Origin: Mesorhabditis belari
Lineage: Eukaryota; Nematoda; Chromadorea; Rhabditida; Rhabditidae
Assembly (NCBI GenBank): GCA_958450365.1
Contig: CAUEEP010000933.1
Span: 248,001 to 312,000, forward strand
DNA length: 64,000 nucleotides
Direction: 5' to 3'
Below, in pieces: positions 46,423 to 58,700 of the stretch. Below the pieces are notes generated by a model that saw nothing but the letters and a program-made list of their open reading frames with translations, was not told the DNA's origin and did no database searches. Numbering within the stretch: the first letter of the stretch is position 1; the number at the start of each line of letters is the position of its first letter. The translations under genes and the position numbers were made by a program.

Positions 46423-46632
46423 ATGGTTTTAAGAATCGCTTTTATTAAAAAGATCAAACGTCGTATGGTCAACGATTTTTGCCAACGCCAGAGCGCCAAC
46501 CCGGAATGGACGAAACTTGGCGAGATCAGGATATCGAAGAAAAACAAGAAAGGAAACAAGACGGTCAACAAATATGTGCTCGAATTGGCTCGCCTTCTCT
46601 ACGATAATGGACTTCTGATGGCTAAAGAATGA
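46423..46632 (+). pseudogene. NO66 last-exon fragment with new upstream start
   Basis: From about 46468 this matches the last NO66 exon (VNDFCQRQSANPEWTKLGEI ... DNGLLMAKE, TGA). The preceding 15 codons from the ATG at 46423 are unrelated. The result is an open 69-codon frame with no JmjC core. Left end of duplicated block D. Confidence 0.85.
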
Positions 46633-46685
46633 GGAAATTGTTTAATTATTCATCTTGTTTTATTCTGGTTAGCCTTTCTTGAATA

Positions 46686-47558
46686 TTGGATTCGTGAATT
46701 GAAAACTGCCGCCGGCTATTGTCATCTGTGTCAGTTTGAGCACTTTCTTCAAAAGAAACCCATTTTGGTGTCAATGGAAAAGTTGTAGAGAATCAAAAAC
46801 TAAGCTTATATCCAAATTTTTAGAACGATTCAAAAACTGGTTTTCAAGAAATGCCAAATTTACGAATTTTCACAAAAATTGCAACAAAACTTGCATTTTA
46901 AGCGAAACTACTAAGTGTATCTTTTTGGAAATTTGGCTATAAGCCTAATTTTTGATTCTCTACAACTTTTATATTGACACCAAAATGGGTTTCTTTTGAA
47001 GAAAATGCTCAAACTGGGACACTGGGACATCTCCAGTCCTCCATTTTTGAGTCTCACACTTGTCTCACACACTTGTACTGGGAGTTGCTGGATAGCAAGA
47101 CGATTGTTAATGCAATCAAATACAGCGAACAGTTGGGAAAGGTGAATGAATCCCTAAAGAAGAATAGGCCCTCCAAGTCAAAGATCGTTCTCATCCACGA
47201 CAACGCGCGCCCTCATGTTGCAAAACTGACTCGCTCTAAAATAAATAGCCTTGTTTGGGAACTTTTGGCGCATTCCCCATACAGTCCGGACCTCGCCCCT
47301 TTTGATTACTATTTATTCTGGATCATGAGTAATGAGCTTGCGGGAGAACACTTCGATTCGGAAGAAGCAGTCGAAAATTGGCTTTGGAAGTTTTTCGATT
47401 CAAAACCAAAATCCTACCACGAAAGAGGAATCCGCAAATTGCCTGTAAAATGGGCAGAAGTCGTCAATAATAATGGAAATTATTTGAAATGAATTTATGG
47501 CTTTATGTTGAATGAATTTTTGGTTCAAAGTCCGGCAGTTTTCAATTCACCAGCCCAA
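46686..47558 (+). mobile_element. Mariner element, 873 bp, with C-terminal transposase half
   Basis: Inverted ends (ttggattcgtgaattgaaaa against ttgggctggtgaattgaaaa), TA on both sides. The frame at 46974-47492 reads IVLIHDNARPHVAKLTRSKI (second catalytic D) and HSPYSPDLAPFDYYLFWIMS (third D) through NNNGNYLK, stop. The N-terminal domain and first D are missing. It is inserted in the NO66-lipase spacer; the other two spacers show the empty site (cttgaaatagttgttat). Confidence 0.93.
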
Positions 47559-47714
47559 TAGTTGTTATATTTGTTGTTGTTTTGTCGCGGTTGATGTTAC
47601 GCTTATTTTCTATAAAATCCCCAGTAAAATCGATGGTATAATGGAAATTTTTAATCATTTTAATCATAACTATCATTTCAAAATGACGCTTCCTTAAGTT
47701 TTTATTATCAAAGG

Positions 47715-49951
47715 CTATTTGCAATCCGTTTTCCACCAATCGCTCACTGCCGTATTGTAGTAGTGCGTGTGGTCCTGGAAATGGGTAAATCTGAATTGTT
47801 TGATTGCTAAAATTACAATAATCCCACTAAAATACTCACATCGAATTGCCACATGATCTTGCTGTTCGCGCATTGACCGATCAAATCACCATAGGGGCAA
47901 ATTGTGTAGTTGGCGGTAGTCATCGCATTGTCGTACCTGGGAAAGGCTTTTGGTCCACAAATTTGATATTTGATCACGGTTTTGGTATCACAAATCTTAC
48001 TCTCACAAAAAGCTGGCCTCAAAATTTCAATTCTCCTATTGATAGTATTCACTCTTGATAGTCCTCTTCATCCTTCTTTCTTCTTCTTTTCAATGCCGGC
48101 TCTTGCTCACCAAATTTCGAAACGATGATGCATCAGATCGACTTCTTGCGGCGGGATGTGAGGAATTGGATCGAGGTGGTGGACCACACGGTAGGAGAAG
48201 GGAATCTGGGAAGTGGAAAGGATTAAAAAAGATTTTTGATTTGACTCACATTGGCGTCATGCCACTCCGCGTATCTCACATCGCCTGTCCTCGGCTGCCC
48301 GAACGTCATGATTTTTATCTAGAAAATTGAATTCTCCACCCTTGACTTTTCCCCACGATTCTCTCACCTTTTCCGGTTCGAAAAGCCCCTGTTTGACGAG
48401 ATACGCGGCGCAAAGAGACGCCAACGATCCGCCAAGCGAATACCCGACGATCTAGAAGATTTTTTGGAAAAGAACACGATCCTGGAACGCACAGCACCCT
48501 TGGACATAGTTTCTATTTGGAAAAATCGGCTTTTGAAAGTTAGCACGGTCACCTCCGAAATTGTTCAAGCTCAAATTTAGCCAAAATTTGCATCTCTACG
48601 TGCAATCGGCTAGCGGAAACCCCAAATTGGAACGCACTTTAGAAAATGGGCTTGAAAAGTGAGGAGGATATGCCTGATGGAAATTTGGGATACGGTAACG
48701 TATCCACTGTTTAAGCTGAAAGTCAAATTCGGCGAAGTTCAACCAAATCAGCTATCGTATCCCCGAAATTGGAGTGCATTTTAGAAAAGTGCGCCCAAGA
48801 AAGCACTTACATAGACGTCGTACGTTGGGTAGACTTTTCTCAGCGTCATAACTTGCGCCTCCAAGCCGGCGCGCCACAAAAAGAAGAACCCATTAAAGAA
48901 ATAGTCATAAATTAAGCCGATATTCAAAAAGTTATCTTTTTTCCTGAAATCTGGATGTCATTCAATACATTGGCAGTCATAGTTAGTGGAAATGAAATTT
49001 TAAAAAAAACATTTTTCATAAAATCTTACCAAACAAATTTTCAGGTTTTTTTTGAAAAATCAAAAATTTTAAATAATTTTTCAGGCTATCTGGAACGCAC
49101 ACTTTATGTAAAAAACTTTAAATTTAAACTTTTTAATATTTAAAAATTTTTTTACTTTAGCATCCCCAATATTTCGGCGACTGTCTCAAAGTTTCCGCTT
49201 GTGCCGCGAAAAGCGATCATTATCGCTTTTCGGCTGAGATCGAAAGCCGTATACGAATAACAGAAATCACCTGAAGAACTTTTTAAAGTAATTTCAATGA
49301 AATAAAGACTTTTATTGTAGTGATCACATGCGACGAGGGTACTGTTGTAGAAATAAGTTGTGGAGAGCTGATTTCTTCAAAAAAAGGATTATCTTTTGAT
49401 TAACAATGTGAGACTTGTAAAGGAAACAAACCCTGTACCAGACTTGTTTAAAAACTCACTTCAAACATGGCTGTGGATTCGGTTGCCGCCAATACGTTGC
49501 CGCCAATACAATGGAAGTGCCATCTTTCTCCCAAACGTGTCATCGAAGGGAAAATTCGCGTTTGGAGATCGCGGGCAATTGTAGGAATCGTTCTAGGAAA
49601 GGAGGAAAGGATTTCGGCCAAATTTCGATTCGAAATCGATTGTAAACCTGTAGAAAGATTTCACTCTTGCAGTCAGCCTCTTTCGAGCATTTCGCGTCAA
49701 CGAGACACCAACTAGAAATTTTCCCTGATTAGAAAAATGAAAAACTTTTTATTTTGTCCAATCTGGCCTTTCATTTCATCTTTCTTTTCCGAAAAAAATT
49801 CCCCATTTCCTTAATTTCCCATTTCCTCAATCACTCACCCACAACCATCAGTTGCTGCTGCACAACTCTCGCAATTCGAATAGCCACAATCACTCAAACA
49901 GCCACCGATGAGTCCGAAAATGAGGAAAAAAGGCAAATTGTGTGCCAGCAT
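47715..49951 (-). pseudogene. Class-3 lipase copy D, full-length layout but frameshifted
   Basis: Same ten-exon plan and same start context as the intact copy. Two changes matter. In exon 3, a net 8-base insertion (part-duplicated ttggcggcaacgta near 49480-49510) breaks the frame after RKMALPL. In the serine-elbow exon the motif reads GYSLGG where the other copies have GHSLGG. Other exons are sound (TFGQPRTGD, HHLDPIPHIPP, DHTHYYNTAVSDWW). A product would need a splicing change that removes the frameshift. Confidence 0.87.
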
Positions 49952-49974
49952 TTGAATAACAAGCGATAAAATTG

Positions 49975-50325
49975 TTGAAAAAGCACAGGAAATCAATCTA
50001 TTTGTTCAGTTAACAATAAGTGCGAAAGTGTGAGCTTTGTTATCAAAAGAATCAACAAAAACCGATTAAATTTTGCCGTGATTTTCAAAGAAGTCTTAAG
50101 GAAAAATCTTTGGGAAAAGAATAGTTTTGCAATCACTAAACTATCGGTAAACAAGCAAGTGAATGAGACCATCTTCCGAGCCATCAGTAGCCACCGTGAT
50201 AATCGCACGATTCTTAAATGAGAGCATCATGAGGTTCTTCGGGAGTTTCTTTCACGCATTCCAAACCCATTCTAGATAGGTTTCCATTGGTGGAGCCGGA
50301 TTTTCATTGTGAGTCTTCGTCCCAT
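49975..50325 (-). mobile_element. Pogo/Tigger-like tail remnant
   Basis: Same segment as 22440-22790, in the same position 5' of the lipase copy, so it was part of the duplicated block. Confidence 0.6.
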
Positions 50326-50592
50326 TTAGCTTGCCATATAGTTAAAGAAAAAAAGACACAATTTAAAGCAACACAAAAACCTCTGGAAACAATCACACAA
50401 GAAAACTCTCGGCAAAAAAGGAAATGACCCTTGTTACGAGAATAATTGTCAGCAAATAAAAGCAGGTTAGAGGAAAAAAAAGGTTAACAATATGAAGACT
50501 TTGGCCTACGGTGTAAAATGTGTGTAAAATGTGTGTAAAATTTTAGAAAGATTTGAAAAGAAATCACAAGCGCTAACCGAGAGAGCAATGCA

Positions 50593-51035
50593 ATCCATAT
50601 GCAATCTCGCGTTCTCGTCGATTCTGATGTGCTTCTTGAAGGTCCATATGTGAGAAGATTGTGATTCCCGCTTCCTCATTTGCTCGATTCGACGCCCAAC
50701 CTCCGAGAAAACGAAAACTGAACAAAAAGAAGTTAGTGAGAAGCTTGTGACGAATCCTTTACTAATCGTATGCTTAAATCATATCTATCAGATAGGTATT
50801 TTTAAATGTTCTATTATTTGCTCAAAACTGTAACACCTTGGCGCATCAAGTTTCACATATCCTTTCTTCAAGCATTTCTGTTGCCACGTCCATCTTCACA
50901 TCTTCACAAATTCGCTGCCACGTCCGCGAAACGCCAGCACATGTGATCAAATCGCGCGGTGTCAGATGGGCGATGATGCGATAAGCAATCTAAAACTAAA
51001 CAATTAATTTCACAAGCTTTAACAAAAGACAAACC
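50593..51035 (-). pseudogene. SEL-10-like copy 6, F-box and linker exons only
   Basis: Minus strand: most of the F-box exon (CGCGGTGTCAGATGGGCG region) and the next exon ([20 protein letters not shown]). It is broken on both sides: by R3 on the left and by repeat U on the right. It stands head to head with the intact copy that starts at 51,692. Confidence 0.85.
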
Positions 51036-51410
51036 TTTTGTGCTTCATTTACAATTATAGTTAATTCAAATAAATTTAGTGCTCAAAACTTTGCGGCTAA
51101 ATGTGACGAATGAAAAAAACTTCGCGCGTTCAGGTTAAATACCCGTAAATCTTCGCCGCCCGCAGCTTCAACACCCCAGCGTCTTTTCAATCCTGCTGAT
51201 AAGCCTAACCTTATCTACGAGATGGTGCACTAAAGGTTATTTTGTGTGTGAATGGAATAGAGCTTTCTGAAAATTGGAACCACAAAATATGGTTTTGTGG
51301 ACATTCTACCGTAGGCCTTTTGTTGGCGGGTTCTAAAACGCGCCCCTTTCATGTATTTAACGAGACTTTTTGCGATAAATTTCATTCTGGTCAAGTCGTT
51401 TAGCATGTGT
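51035..51410 (+). repeat. Repeat U
   Basis: Same orientation as 23775-24150; between copy 6 (-) and the intact copy (+). Confidence 0.85.
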
Positions 51411-51606
51411 ATGTCCCATGAATACTGTAATAGTGCCCCATCGCTCTAGTGCCCTAAGGGTAGACTAGCTTATCGATTTTATGGATAAAAACGGCATGCT
51501 AATGTTTGAACGTTCAGATCACTGTTTCTAGAACAGCTATCAACTTCATTGCTGGAAAGCTTTCATTCCTTGTAATGGCTGCGGTACCATTACAATATTT
51601 ACGGTA
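51411..51606. mobile_element. MITE family B, copy 6 (short)
   Basis: Left end degenerate (atactgtaatagtgcccc); right end ccattacaatatttacggta. It lies about 85 bp upstream of the start of the intact sel-10-like gene and is the inverse of MITE B copy 4. Confidence 0.82.
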
Positions 51607-51691
51607 GGTAGTAATAGTAGTATTTTGCTCAGGGGTTTTTCATTTTGTTATTTACGGTGTTACCTCTGCTGTAATTTTTCATTTAGGGGAG

Positions 51692-54212
51692 ATGTCGAAC
51701 AGGCCGGAGAGCAGCAAGACTCAACCTGAAGAGTAAAGAAAATGACCCTAAACAGTGAAATCTTCAAATTCAGGGATATCATCGATCCATTGTTCCAGAA
51801 GGATTTCTTGTCACAGTTGCCACAGGAGGTTTGTCTTTTGTTAAAGCTTGCGGGATTAATTGTTTGTTTTTAGGTTGCATATCGCATCATCGCCTATTTG
51901 ACACCGTGCGATTTGACGGTTTGTGCTGGCGTTTCGCGGACGTGGCAGCGAATTTGTGAAGATGATCGGACCTGGCGACAGAAATGTTTGGGGAAAGGAT
52001 ATGTGAAATTTGATGCCCCAAGGTGTGTTATAGTTTTGAACAAATAATAGAACATTTAAAAATACAAATCTGTTAGATTAAACTAGATGATACTGTTACT
52101 GATTCAATAATGTGATTATTCTGCAGCAAAGAAAGCTTTAAAGCGAAAGAAAACAAATGATAATGTTTGTTCCGATGAACTGGATCAGATTTAAGAATAC
52201 GATTAGTAAAGGATTTGTCACAAGCTTCTCACTAGCTTCTTTTTGTTCAGTTTTCGTTTTCTCGGAGGCTGGGCGACGAAGCGAGCAAATGAGGAAGCGG
52301 GAATCCATATCTTCTCACATATGGACCTTCAAGAAGCACATCAGAATCGACGAGAACGCGAGATCGCATATGGCCAGTTAGTGCCGACTTGTTGCTGAAT
52401 TAAATTTTTTCTAGGTGTTATGAGCGATCCTCATGGAAGTCACTGTACTTGCGGAAGCAGCGAATCATTTCCAATTGGCGATCCCGACTGATTCAATCAA
52501 GCACTGTTCTAAGAGTTTGGACAAATGTTTTGGCTATAAAAATTGTTTTTGAGGTTCACGATCAACATCTGATGAATTATCTACAAGTTCAGTCTGGTCG
52601 TATCGTTATTGGTTACTATCATGATTGTACGTTGCGGATTTGGAATGTTGATGATGCTCAAGTTTGTTTCGTTTTACCATTATTTTACGTCCTGTTTCAG
52701 CTGGCTTTCACTCTAACTGGCCATATGGATGATGTTTTGACGTCTGAAGTGAGCGATGATGGTAAATATATTGTCAGGTTAGTTAATAGGCTCTAGCTAG
52801 TGCATTTGATAAGTGTTTCCAATGAATGCTGACAATGCCAATGCTAACAAAATTCTAGACAAAAATACTTGTGAGAACAAAGTCTATTAAAACATTTAAG
52901 TGGCTCGTCTGATCAAACCGTGCGCGTTTGGTGTGGTCAAACCGGTGTACAGCGTCATGTTTTGCAGGGTCATACGGGTACTGTTCGGTGCATGAGTCTA
53001 CATGGCACAACGTGAGTAATATAATTTTTGTGCGTGAGCGAAAAGCATAATGTTTTAGTCTTGTTTCTGGATCGGTCGATGCAACGCTCCGAGTCTGGGA
53101 CATTGTCGACGGGAAATGCCTTCACATTTTCACTGACCACTTGGAGGCTGTATTTCTATCAAAGTTATAGCCGAAGCAAAGTTAAATTTCAGGTTCGCTG
53201 TGTGCAATTTGATGGAATTCGGGTGGTGTCTGGTGCTGCTGATTTTGCTGTAAAGGTTTGTACTGCTTTTTTGTTCAATTTTATAATATTCTATAAGATT
53301 TGGAATGTGCAAACGGGGGAGTGTTTGCACACGCTGACGGGTCACACCGATGGGATCGATTCACTTTTGGTGGGTTGAATTGTCAATTTTTGGCTTTAAT
53401 CATGATTCTATTTTAGTTTGAGCCAGAACGCGATCTTGTCGTCTCGAGAAGTCATGATGCAACGATTCGCGTCTGGGATATACGAGGAGGAAGTGGGTTT
53501 TATTTGTTCGCTATTCTGTTACAATATCATTTATATTTGTTTCTTTTAGCATGCATCGCAATTCCTATCAGTCAAGAATCAGTCAATTTCTATCACATGC
53601 AGCTTCGCAGAAACAGTTTGGTCGCCTGCTATACCTGCTCGGACGTTGGGGTACGTTTAATCAATCTTATGACAACTACTTCGTTTTCTTTAGGTTTGGG
53701 AGATTCGTGACGGTGGTTCGTGCATTCACCATTTACATTTACAAGGCGTAAATGGTCACGCGTTGAACATCACTTCATTGCAACTGCTCGACTCGGGACT
53801 TTTGGTGACAAGTTCTAACGATGGCTCGGTCAAGTTGTGGGATGTGGATAAAGGTAAGTAGTTCTAAATTACCTAGTAATGTAGGCTATAAGATACGCAA
53901 ATTTGTCCAGACATCAAATTTTCTTCTAAAGTAGAATTTATTAACTACATAGCTTGGCTCGTTAACCATTCAAGCTTAAATTTATGTTCAGGGTTAGTAT
54001 ACTGTTGTTAATTTTTTTTAGCAACTATACGAGAATTTTTGTGATTTTCAGGTATCTTTGTTCGTGACCTCGTTCGTCTTCAGGCTGGCAGTTGCATTCG
54101 GCGTCTCTTCGCGACCGAAACATCTCTTTTATGTGTAATGTCATCGGTACAGAGAAACGGAACCGAGGAGAGAAAGCTCATCTTGATCGATTTTGATGCA
54201 GCGTATCCATAG
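51692..54212 (+). CDS. sel-10: F-box/WD40 substrate receptor, SEL-10/FBXW7-like, intact
   Basis: Fifteen exons: 51692-51732, 51774-51828, 51874-52022, 52251-52376, 52415-52514, 52554-52661, 52701-52777, 52901-53011, 53059-53149, 53193-53255, 53298-53369, 53417-53492, 53550-53650, 53694-53853, 54052-54212. Phases agree throughout; 496 residues. FBXW7 proteins recruit phosphorylated substrates to an SCF ubiquitin ligase. F-box: [20 protein letters not shown] and [15 protein letters not shown]. Then a basic linker and a propeller of about eight blades: [75 protein letters not shown]. The tail is FVRDLVRL ... KLILIDFD. Odd points: the tttttgag acceptor at 52553 and the loss of SGG in the tail ([10 protein letters not shown]). 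The propeller is divergent from vertebrate FBXW7, so substrate choice may differ. It may be a fast-evolving paralogue and not the sel-10 orthologue. Confidence 0.87.
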
Positions 54213-54600
54213 GTATATTCGTGTTTTTGCTCTTTCTCCTTAGGCCTTATTGTGATTTTCCGAAGATTTCTTTCGATTTTTCAATTCTGCTGAAATTTCA
54301 TTGCCCTCTCGGTTAGCGTTTGTGATTTCCTTTCAAATGTTTCCAACATTTTACACAGTTTCTTGTATGCCAAAGTCTTCATAGTGTTAACCTTTTTTTT
54401 TTCCTTTAACCTGCCTTTATTTGCTGACATTTATTCTCGTGTCAAGGGTCATTTCCTTTTTTTGTCCAGAGTTTTCTTGTGTGATTCTTTCCAGAGGTGT
54501 TTGTGTTGCTTTAAATTGTTTCTTTTTTTTCGGTAACTCTATGGCAAGATAAATGGCTTAAACTTGTTCACAAATAAAACAGGCTAAGCTTTTAAACTTT
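54213..54600 (-). repeat. Repeat R3 after intact sel-10-like gene
   Basis: 3' flank of the gene, inverse of 28740-29102. It contains the likely 3' UTR; the tail of R3 is followed by MITE B as in other copies. Confidence 0.85.
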
Positions 54601-54856
54601 TTTTACAAAGAGTAAAAAGCCAAATCGGTGACACAAAAACGATTGTTTTTGAGGTTTTTATAGGTAGCTAAATGTGTTTTCTGATTGAAAACAGTGAGAA
54701 CTAAAAGTGTGAAGTAGAAAACTGAAAAAAAGGTTTCTTAGAAGTTGGAAAAAAGTAATTTTTTACAGTGATTTTCAAAAAAACGCGCCGTATTCGTGTA
54801 TTTAAAGAGACTTTGCGATAAATTTCATTCTGGTCGATTCTTTTAGTAGGCTTATA

Positions 54857-55315
54857 TAGCGTAAATACTCCAATAGTACCCCACGCCTCTAGTACCCTAG
54901 GGGTAGACTAGCTTATCGATTTTATCGATACAAACGACATGCTAATGTTTGAACGTTCAGATCTCTGTTTCTAGAACAGCTCTCATTTTGAGAATTGTTT
55001 CATTAGGAAGCCAAGAATGTCAGCTTTTGATTGCTATTTTATACATGGCGACTTTTAATGAGTAGGCACCTCATAAGCCTTATTGATACTTCTCGATATT
55101 TGTGTATTGATAAGCCTTTTAAGGCACTCACATGAGAATTTGCTATGTGCGAGATAGCAATCAAAAGCTGACATTCTTAGTTTTCCAATGAAATAAGTTT
55201 ATAGTTGTACAAGAAACCGAGATCTGAAGGCTCAAATATGAACTTACCGTTTGTTTCGATAATCTCGTGATGCAAGTCTACCCACGGGACGGGCACTATT
55301 ACAGTATTTACGGTA
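54857..55315. mobile_element. MITE family B, copy 7
   Basis: 459 bp, with ends tagcgtaaatactccaatag and ctattacagtatttacggta and internal inverted arms (cagcttttgattgctattt / agatagcaatcaaaagctg). Confidence 0.88.
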
Positions 55316-55316
55316 G

Positions 55317-55530
55317 TTAGTAGTAGTATTAGGGTGAACCAAAAGCTTTCTATTTTTTTTCTCTTTAAGTTTGAACAATTTTTTAAAGCTAATAAATTCG
55401 TTTTACAACTGTTTTGAATAAAAATCAACGGTGACCATTTCCCCCGGATTCAACAACTCATAATACACTAAACCTTTTGTATTCCACCAACAGCAAAGCA
55501 TAAGTTTCATTCCATGAATAGCGGGTTAAA
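55317..55530. mobile_element. Two mariner scraps
   Basis: 55322-55400 is a mariner end (tagggtgaaccaaaagctt) as at 24615. 55400-55525 matches the 26.04-26.19 kb element (minus strand: MLCCWWNTKGLVYYELL). Confidence 0.75.
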
Positions 55531-55775
55531 ACTCTAATAGAACGGCCCCCCTATAGGAGCGTCGCGTAGTTTAAGTTTACTCTCAAACAAAGGCTCATAT
55601 CTCGACACCAGTACGTTTGTTTCTGCTCGTTTAGGTATCGAATTAAAGTAGAGAGAATGGGAAATTTTTTGAGATAAACACATATTTTTTTAACATTAAC
55701 CAGCGGTTAGAAAAAATGATTGAAAAGTGGCAAAAAAAGAGCTGATCAGCTGATAAGTGAAGAATTATAATATAG

Positions 55776-58700
55776 AGATGAGCTGCATAAATTGAAGCTT
55801 TTCGGAGACATCGCCGATCAAGTGATTGATGTCGGACGGGAGCTTTACAAGTTCTCAGTCTGCCTAAAAACAGACACACAGTGATTTAGGAAAAAAGTTA
55901 ACGAGAAGCTTGTTTAAGTTCTTTGCTGTGAATTCTTCCGTATTATTCAGTGCGTAAGTTTTTTGCTTGAGTAACTTGAGTTTCATTGTTTTGTTATCAT
56001 TATAGGATAAATTGGACGAGCGCTCTGATCTTTTCACTGCAATCGATATTCTTAAGCGTCTAAAGCTTTATGAATCCAAAGTAAAGCCGTGGCTATTCAA
56101 AGAAACTGTTGAATATACATACAAAATGTTTCTGAAATGTGGAATTGATTCGACTAAAGATGAAATGATAAGTTTTCAAAAGATGAAAAACTAGGAAGGG
56201 GTGTGACCCTCGATTACAGTATTTACGATAACAATAAGGAAAACTTTTGTCGACGGGGGTTTTCCCCTTATGTTCGTTCCTAGGAGTAAACGGATATCGA
56301 CTAGAATTTGGGTTAAGTCAGAGAGAGTACAACCCAACTCAACTCCTCCAACGTATTAGAGGGGAGTCCCTGTGAAATGACTGACCTGAACTGCAGTTGC
56401 ATAGACCCGGAAGATCTGTATCTTTATTTACAGTAGTACGACAAGACGAATGGATTACAATTGAGTGAAAGGGGAAGGGGAGACCAAGTGACCAAGCCAA
56501 GTGAGAGCCTCACTTGTCCTCCTAGACAATCCCAAGGACCGCCTGCTTCTCGGCGATGAAAGGGATAAGCACAGGGGAGATCACATTTACATAAGAATAG
56601 ACAAGTCATTCAATAATAACAATAGTAACTTAAATATCAGTTTGACTCGGAGCTGACATTTACTATGGATTCTTAAAATTTGAAGATTCCTATCGTTTTG
56701 CTTATTGTAAAGAACAAAAACTCTATTTCTAAATTCTAATTTTTAGGCAAAAAATGTATGAAAAAACGTGAAAGAGCATCTTGAAAAAGAACGTTTACCC
56801 TTGGTATTCATAAAAAAACCTATAAAATTATCTTAAAGTTTAGCTTCCTTCGTTCGTTGTTCCCTCAATAATTGAGACCAAAGAAAAGGCTCTTCTTACC
56901 GAATTCGAATCTCTGGACACTGGTGGCAAAATTGAGGTGCGTTACTTTATCATTTTTTGAGAGGTCTACACACTTAGTGGATTTCGCTACTCAAATTTGA
57001 TTTTCTTGTTTGTCAAAGTTGGGAAATGAGACTTTGTATCTTTATATATGTCGTAGCCGATGATTTTTTCGCTAGCGAAAAAATTTGAGGCTTCATCGGC
57101 TAGCCGAAGAAGTCTGAGACTTCTTCGGCTGAAATTCATCGGCTACGACATATATTTTCCGCTCATAGACCAAAGCTAGCCTCATTTAAAAAAAATAGTT
57201 TTATGTGAAAAAATGCAAAGAACATTGCTACTTTTATAAGATTTGACTTGAAATTTGGTAGACTTTTTCGTGTTTTTCATAAATATTTCATACCTCAATT
57301 GAATTGAAAAATTTTCTAAATAAAAGTTATATATTATCGAATTTAAGATGTGTTTCAGCAAAATTCTCTAAACCTTTTAAAAGCCTGCTTTAAGAGAATA
57401 AGCCTAGAACTTTTTGTTGGTAAAAGCTCTAGATTGATTGGTGCATTAGTTATTTCTAAAAAGTCCAATGAATAACTGTACCAAAATTTCACGTTGCCAA
57501 TCTAATACAATATTAGAGATTTTTCAAAAGAGAAGTCTAGGAGTTTCACAGTTTTTTAGGCACTTCACCGAGATATTAAATTACTCACCGATGCATTGGA
57601 TGATATATTTGAAGATAATAATCAAATATCCACAGTTTTTCATGATTGGTACAAAGATTTGTGGAACCGCTTTGTGGAACGTCTTATGGATGTTTTAATG
57701 GATTCGACGGTTTTAACGGATTCGATGGTTTTCCTTTAATCTTTTCTAAACTTGCACAAACTTTTAGAAAATGCTTAAACAAAATTGCGATATGGAAACA
57801 ATTTCTTTGTGGGTGCAGAAGAATGAACGAGCTCATCTACAAAAGTATTTATCAGAAACAGAAGAAGAACAAAGAAAAGAAAAGAGAAACAAAAGTCGAT
57901 TTATTCAGGTTGAAAAAATAGTTTAGTTTGAAGAGGGATAAAATCTAGAAATTTCTAAACTACATGGAATCTACTTGCAAACGCTTGCGTGCTGTTTTTG
58001 GAGATCAAAGATGGTAACTATACATGTAAAAAAGTAACATTTTAAAGCAGCCGGATGATCAATGACAGGCAATGCAAGTCACCATTTAAGATTTTATTCA
58101 ATTTGCACCCGGATATCGCTGAATTATTGGTTAATTATCTTGATACCCAGTACGAAGCTCTTAATGAAGAGGTTAGTCTATTGCTGAAACTACATTAAGA
58201 AAAGCATTCTTTTGTTTAGATTAAACAAGGGGAAAACGAAACAAACAACCTGAATGCATGGGAACCTGGAAAAATTGTCGTAAATATCGCTGTATCAAGC
58301 AAGATCTTAACTTTGCTCTGCTACTGTAGTGACAGAGTTTCCTTTGAACTGTGGGCGATAACATAAGTAACGAGCTATATCACCTTCCAATCTTAGTTTT
58401 TATCGAGAAAAATTTGCAAGAAACCTTCTCAATAATGAGCCTCAAGTTTGCGAAGTTGATCAACAAGTGGTAAACGAAATGTTTCAAACAACAAAAGCAT
58501 TCCTTTTCCAGCAAATCGCGTTGAAACTTCGCTTTGGTTCTTCTTTTATTCAAAAGCTTCGTCAAATGCCGACCAAGAACAATTTGCCGTTCATGAAAGA
58601 GAATATCAAACTTATTTAAACAAGGAAAATCACGTGAGGCATTTTCATTTTCATTTTCAACTTAAAACATTTTAGCGTTTATCAATCGAATTTCATGTAA

